Below are positions 42,301 through 52,900 of a stretch of 64,000 nt of DNA, one piece after another (the first letter of the stretch is position 1; every line of letters starts with the position of its first letter). Position numbers and translations under genes: made by a program. Origin of the DNA: Closterium sp. NIES-65 (taxonomy: Eukaryota > Streptophyta > Zygnematophyceae > Desmidiales > Closteriaceae); contig CANXME010002066.1 of assembly GCA_948144175.1 (NCBI GenBank), positions 372,001 to 436,000 on the forward strand, written 5' to 3'. The notes below the pieces were generated by a model that had not been told where the DNA came from, made no database searches, and was given only the letters and a program-made list of their open reading frames with translations.

Positions 42301-45300
42301 GTGTCAGGCCCGCGCATCGAGGAGGCGACACATCGCACGCTGAGGTGGATGGACCGATGCATGCAGGGTGAGGTGGAGTGAGGGGTGCAGGCAGGGTGGG
42401 GGGCATGGGCCGAGGTGGGTGGAGTCAGGGGTGGGTGCAGGCAGGGGGGGGTGCAGGCAGGGGGGGGTGCAGGCAGGGGTGGGTGCAGGCAGGGGTGGGT
42501 GCAGGCAGGGGTGGGTGCAGGCAGGGGTGGGTGCAGGCAGGGGTGGGTGCAGGCAGGGGTGGGTGCAGGCAGGGGTGGGTGCAGGCAGGGGTGGGTGCAG
42601 GCAGGGGTGGGTGCAGGCAGGGGTGGGTGCAGGCAGGGGGGGGTGCAGGCAGGGGGGGGTCAGGGTGGGTGGAGTGAGGGGTGCAGGCAGGGTGAGGTGG
42701 ACGTAGATGTGCATCATGTGTGAAACTAAATGTAGTGACTATGCGGGTACCAATTGAGAAAAGCCACTGGTTGTAAGGCTCGTGGGGTACGAGGGTCCAA
42801 GTAAGCATTCACATCACAAGCCATCACATGACACTGGGATTCCTCCCAGTGTCACTGAGAGCAGGCAGTGAGGTTCAGCTCGTCATTTCTCCTCTGCTTG
42901 CTCTCCACAGCGCCCCACCCGCTCCTCTTTCTCCCAGCCTCCCAGCCTCCCAGCGACCTCCCAGCCTTCCAGTCTCCTGCATGCTGCTGTGCCTCCCCTC
43001 CCTCCCCTCTCTCCCCGCAGCCCACAGCCGGCCGCACGATCAGAACCTCTTTGGGATTGTGCAGGGAGGGCTGGACCCTAAGCTCAGGTGAAAACTCAGG
43101 TGGTAGCTGCTCAGGTGGAAACAGCGTTATAATTTAGAATAGCAGGTTCAGGTGAGTGAATTCTTGTGAAGGCAAACCGAAGGGCGTCTGACAGTGTGGC
43201 ATAGGCAGTAGTGTTGTCAGCACAGCACATCTCCGTCATCTTCTCTCCTCTTTCCTCTCTCGCTTCGCTTTCTCCACCAGCAATATGAGATTCACTTTTG
43301 GGGGAGTTTCGGAATCGACTCAACCACACTTCCATCTCCTGCACGCCCTTCTCCTGCTCCCTGCTGCTACCATCTTCCTCTCCCATTGCCTGCCGCCTGT
43401 TCTCTCCGCTCTCTCTTCCCCCCTTGATGCATGCAGGGACATCTGTCTGAAGGGGCTCATTGACAGAGACCTACCCGGGTACGTCAGTGTGGATCGTGCG
43501 GCCTACCCCCGCACGATCAGAGCCGAGTCCGGATTGGTTCACAGCAGTGTCACCACCGCTAATGCCGTTCTGTTTGGGCAATGGTTTTGTATTGGCTCGT
43601 GGCTTCAGCCTGCGTTGCTCTGTATGATCCAGAATTGCAGCTCTGTCCCATTGCCTCTCACAGCGTCTGCTTCATCCGCACCACCTTCCCATCCCGCCCA
43701 TTATACTTCACTCCATTTATCATTTCCAGGTACGCTATTGGTGGGTTGGCGGGCGGCGAGGACAAGGAGTCGTTTTGGCGTGTAGTGGCGCAGTGCACGG
43801 CAGCCCTGCCGGCCAACAAGCCAAGATACGTCATGGTATGGTACGGCATGGCATGGGATGGCATGGCATGGAATGGCATGGCATGTTGTGTATCAGACAT
43901 ACCTGTGACCCTCCCCCTTTCCCGTCCAAACACCACAGAAAGTGGGGTACCCATTGGACATAGTGGTTTGCTCAGCCCTGGGAGCGGACATGTACGACTG
44001 TTTCTCCAATGTGTACCTCAAACATGCTTGTGTGCATGTGCGCATGCGTGCGTGTGTGCGTGCGTGTGTGCATTCGTGTGGCTGTGCAGGGAGTGGGGTA
44101 CCCATTGGACATAGTGGTGTGCTCCGCCCTGGGGGCAGACATGTACGACTGTGTCTACCCCACGCGCACGGCACGCTTCGGCACGGCTCTGATACCAGAG
44201 GGCGTGTTGAAGCTCAAGCATGCTGCAATGGCGAATGACCACCGCCCCATCGACCCCTCTTGCTCCTGCCTGGTGGGTCGCACTGCCTCTCTGCTGCCTG
44301 CCTGGTGCGTCTCCCCGCCGCCCTCCTTGCTCCTGGTGCGTCTGTGTCAGTGTTTCCTTGCCAACCACCACTCCATCGACGCCTCCTGCTCCTGCCTGGT
44401 GAGTTGCACTGCTGCCCTGCCTGCTGGGTTTGCCTTGCTGCCTGCTGCTCTCCGCCTGTGAATCTGTACTCTTCGCCTCTCATCCCCAACACCACATCCC
44501 TCTGCACCCCTCCAGGCGTGCCGCAGCTTCTCACGCGCCTATCTGCACTCACTGGTCACCAAGGACCCTGTTGGCTGCCACCTGCTCAGTCAAACCGTCT
44601 CAGGTTTCACCTTCCACCGCATCCCACTCCTGAATGCACCCCCCGCACCCCACTGCACCACACTACATCTCTCTGCACCCTCCAGGCGTGCCGCAGCTTC
44701 TCACGCGCCTACCTGCACTCGCTGGTGACCAAGGACCCCGTGGGCTGCCACCTGCTCACCATCCATAACATCGCTTACATGATGCAGGTGAGGGGAGTGG
44801 GGTGGGGTATGGGAGGGTGGATGAGGCACAAATCCCACCATCTGCTCACCATCCACAACATCGCCTACATGATGCAGGTGGGGGGGTTGGAGGGGAGTTC
44901 GGTGGGGGGGGGGGGGGGGGGAGGGAAGGGGGGCTATGGGTGGAGATGGGGAGAAAGCGAGAGAGGTGGCATGAGATGAGATGTGATTGGGATGGCACAG
45001 GCGGTGGGTAGGAGATGTTGGGGATGTGAGACGAGGTGAGAGTGGAAGCATATGTTGAGAGCGGAAGTTGGCTGGGGGAGTAGTGGGTTTATGAACGAGT
45101 GCGAGTGAGAGTGAAACTGGAATGTGGGGGAGGTGTAGGGCATGGCAGTTGCGGGGGGCACTGTCTGTTGTAATTGTCTAACAGACAGTGCATGCCTCTC
45201 AGCCGGCCCATTACTCCCACATGTCCACCCTGCTCACATGTGAAATGGGCTTGTCTCTGCGCCCATCCCATGCCCCCCTCTCCTCCCTGGCAATGCAGCT

Positions 45301-46280
45301 CACAAGGTCAATGCACAACGCCATTCTTAATAACACCTTCCCCAGGTATGCCTCCCTCCCTTTCTCCCTTCATGTGCCTCCCTCCCTTCATTTGCCTCCC
45401 TTCCTTCCTCGCCATTTACATCCCTCTTAATCCCACATAATCCCTCGTAACCCCTCATATCTCTCTCTCATAATCTAAGAATCACATTGCATCCTTGTGT
45501 GTCCAATACTCATGCACTTGCCTCCTCCCTGCTCCCCTCCTCCCTGCTCTCCTCCTCCCTGCTTCCCTCCTCCCTGTTCCTCTGCTCCTCCTCTCCCCTG
45601 CTCCCTGCTCCCTGCAGCTTTGTGGTTGATTTTCTCCAAAAACAGGTGTGCCCTTTCGCGCTTTCTCCCCGTCCCTTTTCCATCTTCCCACCCTCCGCTT
45701 TTTCAGCTTCCCCCCACAGATCCATACTCCACACACACACACACACACGCACATACATCCCCAACCCCAACCCCCAACCCCAACATCCCCCAATCCCCAA
45801 CCCCAATCCTCCCATCCCCCAATCCCCACATCCCCCAATCCCCACATCCCCCAATCCCCACATCCCCCAGTCCGCACATCCCCCAATCCCCACATCCCCC
45901 AATCCCCACATCCCCCAATCCCCACATCCCCCAATCCGCTCATCCCCAATCCCCCCATTCCCCATCCCAGATTCCAAATCCCAGATTCCAAATCCCAGAT
46001 TCCAAATCCCAGATTCCAAATCCCAGATTCCAAATCCCAGATTCCAAATCCCAGATTCCAAATCCCAGATTCCAAATCCCAGATTCCAAATCCCAGATTC
46101 CAAATCCCAGATTCCAAATCCCAATTCCAAATCCAACCATCCCCATCTCTCCATCCTCGTCTCCTCATGTGCTTGGTCCAACAGTTCCCGCGGGGCGACG
46201 TGCCGCAGTGGGTGCAGGCGGCCATGCAGGCTGCTGCCATTGACATTTCCCCAGCTCTGCACCCGGCCCGCGTGTTGTGA
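39385..46280 (+). CDS. QTRT1: Queuine tRNA-ribosyltransferase catalytic subunit
   Basis: Replaces guanine 34 with queuine in GUN-anticodon tRNAs. 13 exons in phase: 39385 (or 39670)-39687, 39935-40028, 40723-40901, 41488-41595, 42247-42367, 43021-43087, 43437-43478, 43730-43835, 44090-44272, 44686-44787, 45299-45345, 45618-45645, 46185-46280. From Met at 39670 the protein is 396 aa, the size of human QTRT1 (403). Key motifs: [56 protein letters not shown] with catalytic Asp in [15 protein letters not shown], and the zinc ligands CSCLAC...H split across exons 9 and 10. An in-frame upstream Met at 39385 adds 95 Arg/Ser-rich residues resembling an organelle presequence; either start is possible. 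The enzyme's usual partner is QTRT2, not seen here. Confidence 0.93.
40136..40177 (+). pseudogene. Echo of QTRT1 exon 2 end with donor
   Basis: Repeats the last about 40 bp of exon 2 (tgcctcacgcccatgttcat...) followed by GTGGGT, about 150 bp downstream. Confidence 0.85.
40407..40660 (+). pseudogene. Two echoes of QTRT1 exon 3, 5' part, upstream of the true exon
   Basis: Copies at about 40408-40495 and 40566-40655 each begin after an AG and encode [15 protein letters not shown], then run out. Only the third copy (40723-40901) continues to a complete exon. Confidence 0.85.
40965..41187 (+). pseudogene. Two echoes of QTRT1 exon 3, 3' part, downstream of the true exon
   Basis: Segments at about 40974-41041 and 41117-41186 repeat the end of exon 3 (tggactggcc...gactcgggggggtt) with donor, separated by 20-30 bp repeats of ggctttaagatggtg. 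Confidence 0.85.
41708..41969 (+). pseudogene. Echoes of QTRT1 exon 4
   Basis: 41708-41807 repeats most of exon 4 with an internal insertion that breaks the frame and ends in a donor; 41944-41969 repeats just the last about 26 bp and donor. Confidence 0.82.
41979..42066. repeat. 13-bp minisatellite (gtgggagggaact), about 7 units
   Basis: Starts directly after the donor of the small exon 4 echo at 41944-41969. Confidence 0.9.
42368..42700. repeat. 16-bp minisatellite starting at the QTRT1 exon 5 donor
   Basis: Unit gtgcaggcaggggtgg, about 17 copies. The unit echoes the exon end itself (ATGCAGG|GTGAGG), so every unit carries a CAGG-GTGG donor-like site. Confidence 0.93.
43934..44012 (+). pseudogene. 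Echo of QTRT1 exon 9, 5' part
   Basis: Begins after an AG and encodes [20 protein letters not shown], then diverges; the true exon (44090-44272) follows. It includes a copy of the catalytic Asp codon. Confidence 0.85.
44369..44400 (+). pseudogene. Echo of QTRT1 exon 9 end
   Basis: Repeats the exon end encoding IDxSCSCL, followed by GTGAGT. Confidence 0.75.
44514..44590 (+). pseudogene. Echo of QTRT1 exon 10, 5' part
   Basis: Acceptor plus [20 protein letters not shown], then diverges; true exon at 44686-44787. A further 3' echo ([12 protein letters not shown] with donor) lies at 44843-44877. Confidence 0.85.
45730..46130. repeat. Compound microsatellite/minisatellite tract in QTRT1 intron 12
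   Basis: (ca)n at about 45730-45750, a 16-bp C-rich unit (ccccacatcccccaat) at about 45785-45950, and a 14-bp unit (agattccaaatccc), about 12 copies, at 45966-46125. Frames through it are artefacts. Confidence 0.95.
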
Positions 46281-46408
46281 CGCGCCTCAAACGTCCTTCC
46301 CAGGCGCCTGCCTGATCCGTTTCCCTAGGGAAACGTGCTGCAGTGGGTGCAGTCAGCCTTGCAGACTGCTGCCATCAACATTTCCCTAGCTCTGCACCCG
46401 GCTCGCGC
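46273..46408. repeat. Half-eroded P palindrome and copy of the last QTRT1 exon
   Basis: The stop codon region is followed by gcgcctcaaa (about 46282-46291), a right-half P, and then by a copy (46328-46408) of the last about 80 bp of the terminal exon. Confidence 0.7.
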
Positions 46409-46894
46409 ACCTTCAAATCTCTTACAACCTTGTTTTCTTCCTTCATGGCTGCACATATTGAGCACTGCACTTAAAGGTTTGTTGCCATTGCTTTGCCTAT
46501 GTAGGAAGAACTGAGTTATAAGAGTGTTCATTAATCCATCGTAGCAAATGACACTTCCAACATACCGTAATCCCGCACACAAAGTACCCACCGGAAAGAG
46601 AGCGGAAGAGGGTCTATGATTGTGGTATACATACGTAGGGAGAGGACCCGAATGCGTAAAGTTTAAGTAATATTGTGTGCACGCTGGACACGAGCAACCC
46701 TCGTTTCACTTGTTTAATCACACTCATAGCAGGAAGCCAGAAAATCTTCACTAATGATGTTTATTTGGTAACTACCGTACTACCGGTACTTGTTGGCATC
46801 ACGTCTACAAATGGTTTTGCTCTTGAATAGTATTTTGTGTTAGGGTGAACAAATTATAGCCTTGGAGTTACGTATTATTATACAATACATTTCA

Positions 46895-47420
46895 CATCGT
46901 ATACCGGTAGTCGCCCGGTAGCGACCTCGGTGGCGCTACCGGGCTCCGAGCTCCCAGCACGCCAGACCACGCGTGCTGCACTGGACTGCCCGGAACCGAG
47001 CTCGCCAGCCTGTCCCGGGCGGGAAGCAGGCTGACGCAGCTCCGGGTCTCCGAGCTGGCTCGGGGACCGCCTGACGCAGCACGCTCCCCGAGTGACGTGG
47101 CCAGGGACCACCGGGCCAGCCTCACCCGCGGAGGAATAACATGCACGCGAGGGAACGGAAAAAAGGCACCCCGTGAGCCACCTTGCTGGAACACGCGGAA
47201 GAATAACAATGTCTCTTGTTCTCCGTGCCTCCGTGTCTCCGTGTTGTTCTGTTGACACTAATAACCCTGAAAAGAAAACACGCACATGCGGGGGAACGGA
47301 AAAATGGCACCCCGTGAGCCACACCCCTTGCTGCGATTGCTCTTGTTCTCACCGCTTTGTGTCTCCGTGTTGTTCCGTTGAAATTTAAAAACCCCGAAAA
47401 CAAAATAACACGCACACACA
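46895..47420. repeat. GC-rich dispersed repeat, copy 1
   Basis: Shares long blocks (for example ggaaccgagctcgccagcct and gggaagcaggctgacgcagc) with 49190-49640. Its 3' part is duplicated in tandem (about 47115-47280 and 47280-47400). No protein coding or tRNA-type promoter recognised; class unknown. Confidence 0.8.
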
Positions 47421-47586
47421 TACCAACCAGCGAAACACACACGGCAAAAAAAAGATAATGCACCCAAGTTTTTATTTCACCTGCGATTTTTGCCCGCACA
47501 CAAAGGCTGACGCAGCTGAGAAATCGCGGATATCTCCACGGGGCACGAAACATTAGGCACACAAAGTCTGGAGCAGTTCATAGTGG

Positions 47587-48206
47587 TTTAAGTTTTTATT
47601 ATGGTTGTAACCGCATACAGTACACACCACAAGCATGGCAAAAGCCAAGGTCTAGAGGACCTACACAAACTGTGTTACTTGCCTACCGAATGGTAGAATG
47701 AAGGCCAATGCCTCAACCGGGATGTACACCTAAAGCCAAGCTGTTCCTAAGGAGGATGAAATGTATCGTTCAAAAGCCATGAGTCTCAAAAATCTGGATG
47801 CAGCTGAGGGGAGCCCTCTGAACTAAAGACGAGGAGGCGTAACGATGATGGTGCCTTGACCCGGTTGATGGTGGCACGTTTCTTCTTGTCAGACCACTTA
47901 GAACGGCGTGAGAAGTAGATTTTGCAGGCTGTCAGGAACAGAGCCAGTATTCGGTGCAGATTCTCCAGGCGAGAGTAGGAGGTCTGTTCGTAGTGAAAGG
48001 CGCAGCGATCTCTCCAAAGAATGGTGGTAGCCGCACCAACGAGTAGACACCAAGGGGCCGTGAGGCTCGACGGGTAAGGAAGTGGGAAAAACACCGCAGC
48101 AGCCTCAACCGAAGTGTTGAGGTGTCGCGAGGCTACCGGTTGGATTGACTCAACCACCGAGGGTGCATGTCCGCAGTCAAAAAACATGTGTGGTAGGTCC
48201 TTGACA
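47587..48206 (-). mobile_element. 5'-truncated LINE fragment (ORF2 C-terminus and 3' UTR)
   Basis: The frame 48187-47786 (minus) contains ILWRDRCAFHY and LHRILALFLTACKIYFSRR, resembling the C-terminal tail of LINE ORF2 at 14640-14760. Flanked by an exact 17-bp duplication, ggagcagttcatagtgg, at 47570-47586 and 48207-48223. The minus-strand 3' end is A-rich. A typical dead-on-arrival LINE copy. Confidence 0.75.
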
Positions 48207-48313
48207 GGAGCAGTTCATAGTGGGCCTTATGCCTTGGTACCCGATCAGTCACCACACGAATAATCGTATGAACTCCATTCATACACCACCTTCATCATGT
48301 CACTTCCATTTAG

Positions 48314-48490
48314 GTGGACTGGGAGGCTTTACTCGTGTCTCGCTTTGAAGACTTCAATGCCTCTATTTCCCCATGGATCTTTGCCTCTACTCAAAGCTCA
48401 CCGTGGGGTCTTGCCCCTATTGAAGGCGTCTTATCCTCCACGCACCATGTGATTGCAGCGTTGAACTACTATAAAAAGCATAAAAGGTGA
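48314..48490 (+). pseudogene. Orphan terminal exon of the gene A/B family
   Basis: 177 nt, identical in length to the last exon of gene B, open with a stop and preceded by a good acceptor (tccatttag). Encodes VDWEALLVSRFEDFNASISP and ends HKR. No upstream family exons are found before it on this strand. Likely a segmental copy, possibly captured as 3' exon by an unknown transcript. Confidence 0.8.
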
Positions 48491-49185
48491 CTAAATGCTG
48501 GTTGCCTTATTTCACAACATTTTCTATAACTGATGTTGCGACATTAGGGTAGTGAAATTATGAGAAGCACAGAAACTTATATTTAGCCACCTTGAACAAT
48601 AATGGTTTAGTTGCATGATTGTTAATGGTTTAGTCCCTGATTTAGCTACATGCTTGCATTGAATCAACATGCGAACAGCAACATTTGCGTATCGAAGCAC
48701 GTACATGTAGTTGTAGCGGAAAATGGCTTTTCCCTCCGGACGGTTGACCTGACGGCCAACCCTCGAATCCGCGGTCTGACACTCGCACAAGATCCGAGCC
48801 AATAGTGTTGCTGCCTGTCAGCTCACCTCACCATCACCACCCCATCTAACACCGTGGATGTCAGGAGCACATCCCACGCGAAAACTCGGTAACTCATCTC
48901 CACAGCGGAATAAGGGGTCTTTCCAATGCTGGCAAAAACTTCGTCCACTCGCCAGCGTTTCGGACGTTCTTCGCGGCTCCCCACCATTCAGCGCACCTCC
49001 TTCGCCAACTTCCCAAAGCTTCCCGCCTTGTCAGCGCAAATTTCCGGCAACCAGACGCTGCAGCGGCGTCCCGCGCCTTGGGGTTACACTAGGGAAGGGG
49101 TGCATGGCGACTTGGCTCTTCGCTTCCCTTCCCTCCCATCCCTTTCTTTCAGCTCCTGAATTTGCCTCACCTCATCTCAATACAT
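48491..49185. other. No gene recognised
   Basis: Short frames only; nothing I can assign. Confidence 0.4.
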
Positions 49186-49189
49186 TTCA

Positions 49190-49640
49190 CTTCCGAAAAC
49201 GGTAGTCGCTCGGTTGCGTCCTCGGTAGCACTATCGGGCTCCGAGCCTCTACACGCGAGGGCCCGTGTGCTGCAGTCGACCGCCCGGAACCGAGCTCGCC
49301 AGCCTGTCCGGGGCGGGAAGCAGGCTGACGCAGCTCCGGCCCTTCGAGCTGGCTCGGGGACTGCATGACGCAGCACTCTCCCCGCGTGACGGGGACTGGG
49401 ACCATCGGGCTCGCGAGCCTGCGAGGCCCGGCCCGTGCCTGCCGAGGCCCGCTTGGCCTCGCCAGGAGCGCCCCAAGGGACATGCGCGCGAATGACCTGT
49501 TAGTGCGGGGCAACCGGAAATAGGCACCCCGCGAGCCACACCCACAGCCGGAATCTCCCTTCATGCATTTTGTGCTTCCGTTTTCCCGATGCTGTTTCCT
49601 TGAATTGAAAAACAACGCACGACACCCTCAGGCAGGAGAA
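49190..49640. repeat. GC-rich dispersed repeat, copy 2
   Basis: Same orientation as copy 1 (46895-47420), both entered from a caatacatttcac motif. Divergence is moderate, with blocks of near identity. Confidence 0.8.
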
Positions 49641-49999
49641 AAACACTTGGGATGTGCACACGACTGCAGCCCGCGAGAGAGTCGCACCCACCATAACATT
49701 AAAAACTCGCGTTCTCACGTAACCTTTCCTTTGTGTTTTTCGAATACAACGAGTATTAAATCTACAACAACAAGTTGTTAAACGAAGTGTACGTAAGAGG
49801 ATGTGCATGTTACAGTGGTCGCGTGGCACTCGTCCGATGCACCCCTAGGCCGACGGGCGTTGGGATGCTCCGAGCGAGGAATGGGGCAGGAGGGCCGGAG
49901 TGTTAAGAAATGAGGAATGAATGAACTAGCACAAGGTTGGGTACAAGTAGGAAACCCTAGGAAATTGTACCCCATAGTGTCTACCCCACTATAGCCTAG

Positions 50000-52900
50000 A
50001 CAAGCTATATGATATAAGTTTGACACACCCCCATAGGCAAAGTGGGGGAGAACAAGAGGTCACAAGACCAGTCAAGCAAAGCAAAGCAAGCTCAGGGTGG
50101 ATCACAACGTCACCACACAATCCGAGCACAAGAGCAAGGCCACAAGGCCAGTTCACATGCAAGATCATATATAAAGGTAAACAGGCAAGTGCAGGTATAG
50201 AAAGATCAAAGTACAAGCAAGGTCAAGAAGTGAGCAAGTGAGGCCAAGTAGGCACAAGACCTAGCATAGTACAGAAGCGCTGATGATCACAAGGCGAAAG
50301 TGCCTTAGTAAAGATATCAGCAGTGTTGGCCTTAGAGGCCACGTAAGCAAGGCGCAGTTGGCCACGCTGCTGCAGCTCACGAGCCAGGAAGTAGCGAAGA
50401 GCAATGTGCTTCGTTCTGTGCTCCAGTCTGTGCTCCCAACACAAGGCCAGCATGGCCTTGTTGTCTATGTACAGAACTGGAGGAGAACGAGGCAGCTCTC
50501 TAAGGTCAGTCAGCAGATAGGTGAGCCAGCGTAGCTCCTGTGCAGCCATGGCCCCCGCGTAGATCTCAGCCTCACAGCTGGAGTCGAGAACAGAATACGA
50601 GCGAGTAGACCGCCACGAAACAGAGCCGGAGCCAAGGCTGAAGGTGTAACCCTGTGACGACCGCTGCGTAGCCTGGTCGTCAGCCCAAGAAGCGTCTGCG
50701 TGACCTGTGAGGACCACTCGACGTCGCCCTCCAAGCACTAGCCCCATGCCCGACGTACTGCGCAAGTAGTGCAACACCCTCTTCGCTGCAGCCATGTGCT
50801 CCGGTCGGTGTCTCCTAGGAGCAACATAGCGTGCCAAGATGCTAAGAGGGTATGCAAGGTCAGGTCGTGTGCAGGTCATCAGGTACATGAGGCAGCCAAC
50901 AAGCTCTGGGTATGGGCCACTCGGCTCGACGGACTCATCCGAAGGCAGAGCTGAGAGCGAGTGGCGAGTAGACAGAGGAGTGGCCTGAGGCGAGGAGTAC
51001 GTGAAGTCGAAGCGCTCAAGAACCTGCTGCACCATGTGTGACTGAGTTAGGGTAATGGTGCGCTGTGCTCTGTCCCGGGTGATCTGCAAGCCAAGGTAGC
51101 TGCGCAGTTCACCCAGGTCTGTGCACGTGTGTCTCTTCTGCAGCTCGGACTTTACGTGGGCGAGTCCAGCAGTGTCAGCAGTGGCAAAGACCAAGTCGTC
51201 GACGTACACGAGGATGTAGAACGGCGGCAAAGAGGTGTCGGTGCGCAGAAACAGGGACGGGTCGGCTTTAGAAGGAGCAAACCCAAGAGCCGCAAGTGTA
51301 GTCCTCAGTATGTCGTGCCACTCACGGGGCGCCTGGCGGAGACCATAGACAGGAGGAAACGACCCAGTGAAGCCAGGTGGGCGGCGCAGCCAGATCTCCT
51401 CGTGCAGGCTACCCTGCAGGAAAGTTGTGCTGAAGTCAAGAGAGTGAAGCTCGTAGTCGTGCTGAGCGGCTATGTGCAGCAGCACCCGAAGAGTGGTCAT
51501 CTTCGGGGTGGGAGAGAAGGTCTGAAAGTAGTCAACTCTCTACTGCTGACTGAAGCCTCGAGCCACGTAACGCGCCTTGAAGACAAGTGGAGAACCCGGC
51601 GGCCGCTTCACCTTGAAAATCCACATGCCACTGACGATGTTCACCCCAGGTGGGGGAACCTCGTCAACGTAGGTGCCCGTGGACTTCGAGGAAGCCATCT
51701 GTGCGTCCATGGCTGACTGCCACTGAGAGGAGTAGGGAACCTCGATCGCCTCAGCGTACGATCGAGGAGTCGGGATGTTTGGTGCATCCGGGTCTCCCTC
51801 AGGGGCAATCAGCATGGACACAAGATGAAGTAAAGCAGCAGCAAACCACTGGAACTCCTCCTGCCTGTCCTCAAGGACGTCCGTGCTAAGAGCACACTCA
51901 CCCCCGACGGACGGAGGACAGACAGACAGAGACTCAGCAAAAAGACTAGTTGTGTAGTCTAGAGGACAACGAGCAGCAAAGTCAACAAGCTCAGCCACTA
52001 AGGCAGACGCAAAAGGGATTCAAAGGAAGGGTTAGTGACAACAGTGGCCAGGAGACGCATGACAGTAGGAGTGGCAGCACGAAGGGTGTCAGACTCAAGG
52101 TCAGTAAGAACAAGAAGAGAGGACTCTGGAGGAGACGGCAACGGGAGACGCAGAGGAGCAGTGGAAGGACGCAGTGCCATCTGGTGTGTGCCCGGGACCG
52201 CAGGAGGACGCAGACGCGGAGCACGACTACTAGTGTGAGCAGCACGAACAAGCGACGCAGGACAAGACGCAGGCTCACGACGCTCAGCGAGACCTCTAGT
52301 AGGACTAGTGTAGGGAGAAGGAGCAGGTAGGTGGGAGGCGGGCTGTAACTGTGACTGCGATTGGACAGGCTGTGGACACTCTAAGGGAGGAGCAAGACCA
52401 GTAGAGGGCGGTAGACCAAAAACGTGCTCAAGGAGCGGAACGAAGTACGGCCGCGGCTGCACAGCGCCTCCATAACCAGCAGGGACAGCACCAGTACTCC
52501 CAGAAACAGCACCAGCGCCAGTAGCACCTCCAGCTCCAGCAGCGCCAACTCCAGCACCCTCAGACGCACCAGCGCCAACAGAACCACCAGCGCCAACACC
52601 CCCAGCAGCTCCAGCTCCAGCAGCTCCAGCAGCACCAACTCCAGCAGGACCGGCAGCACCAGTACTGCCAGCAGCTCCAGCAGTACCTGTAGTAGGACCA
52701 ACTCTAGCAGCCCCTGCAGCACCCCCAGTCCCAGCAGCTCCAGTACTGCCAGTACGAGTACCTCCGGGACCAGCAGCTATAGTAGTACCTCCAGCTCCAG
52801 CAGCACGGCTCCAGCGCTGGGCAAACCACTCGCGCAGCTCGTGCGGAGAGAGTGGCTCTTGCCTCGACGAAGCACCGCGAGAGGCCACACGAGCAGACCC

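Noticed and set aside
43300-43320. Another P palindrome (ggaatcgactcaacc)
   Set aside because: Only the right half matches and no flanking duplication was found.
45482-46389. Frames of 250-300 codons on both strands in QTRT1 intron 12
   Set aside because: Translations of 14-bp and 16-bp repeats.
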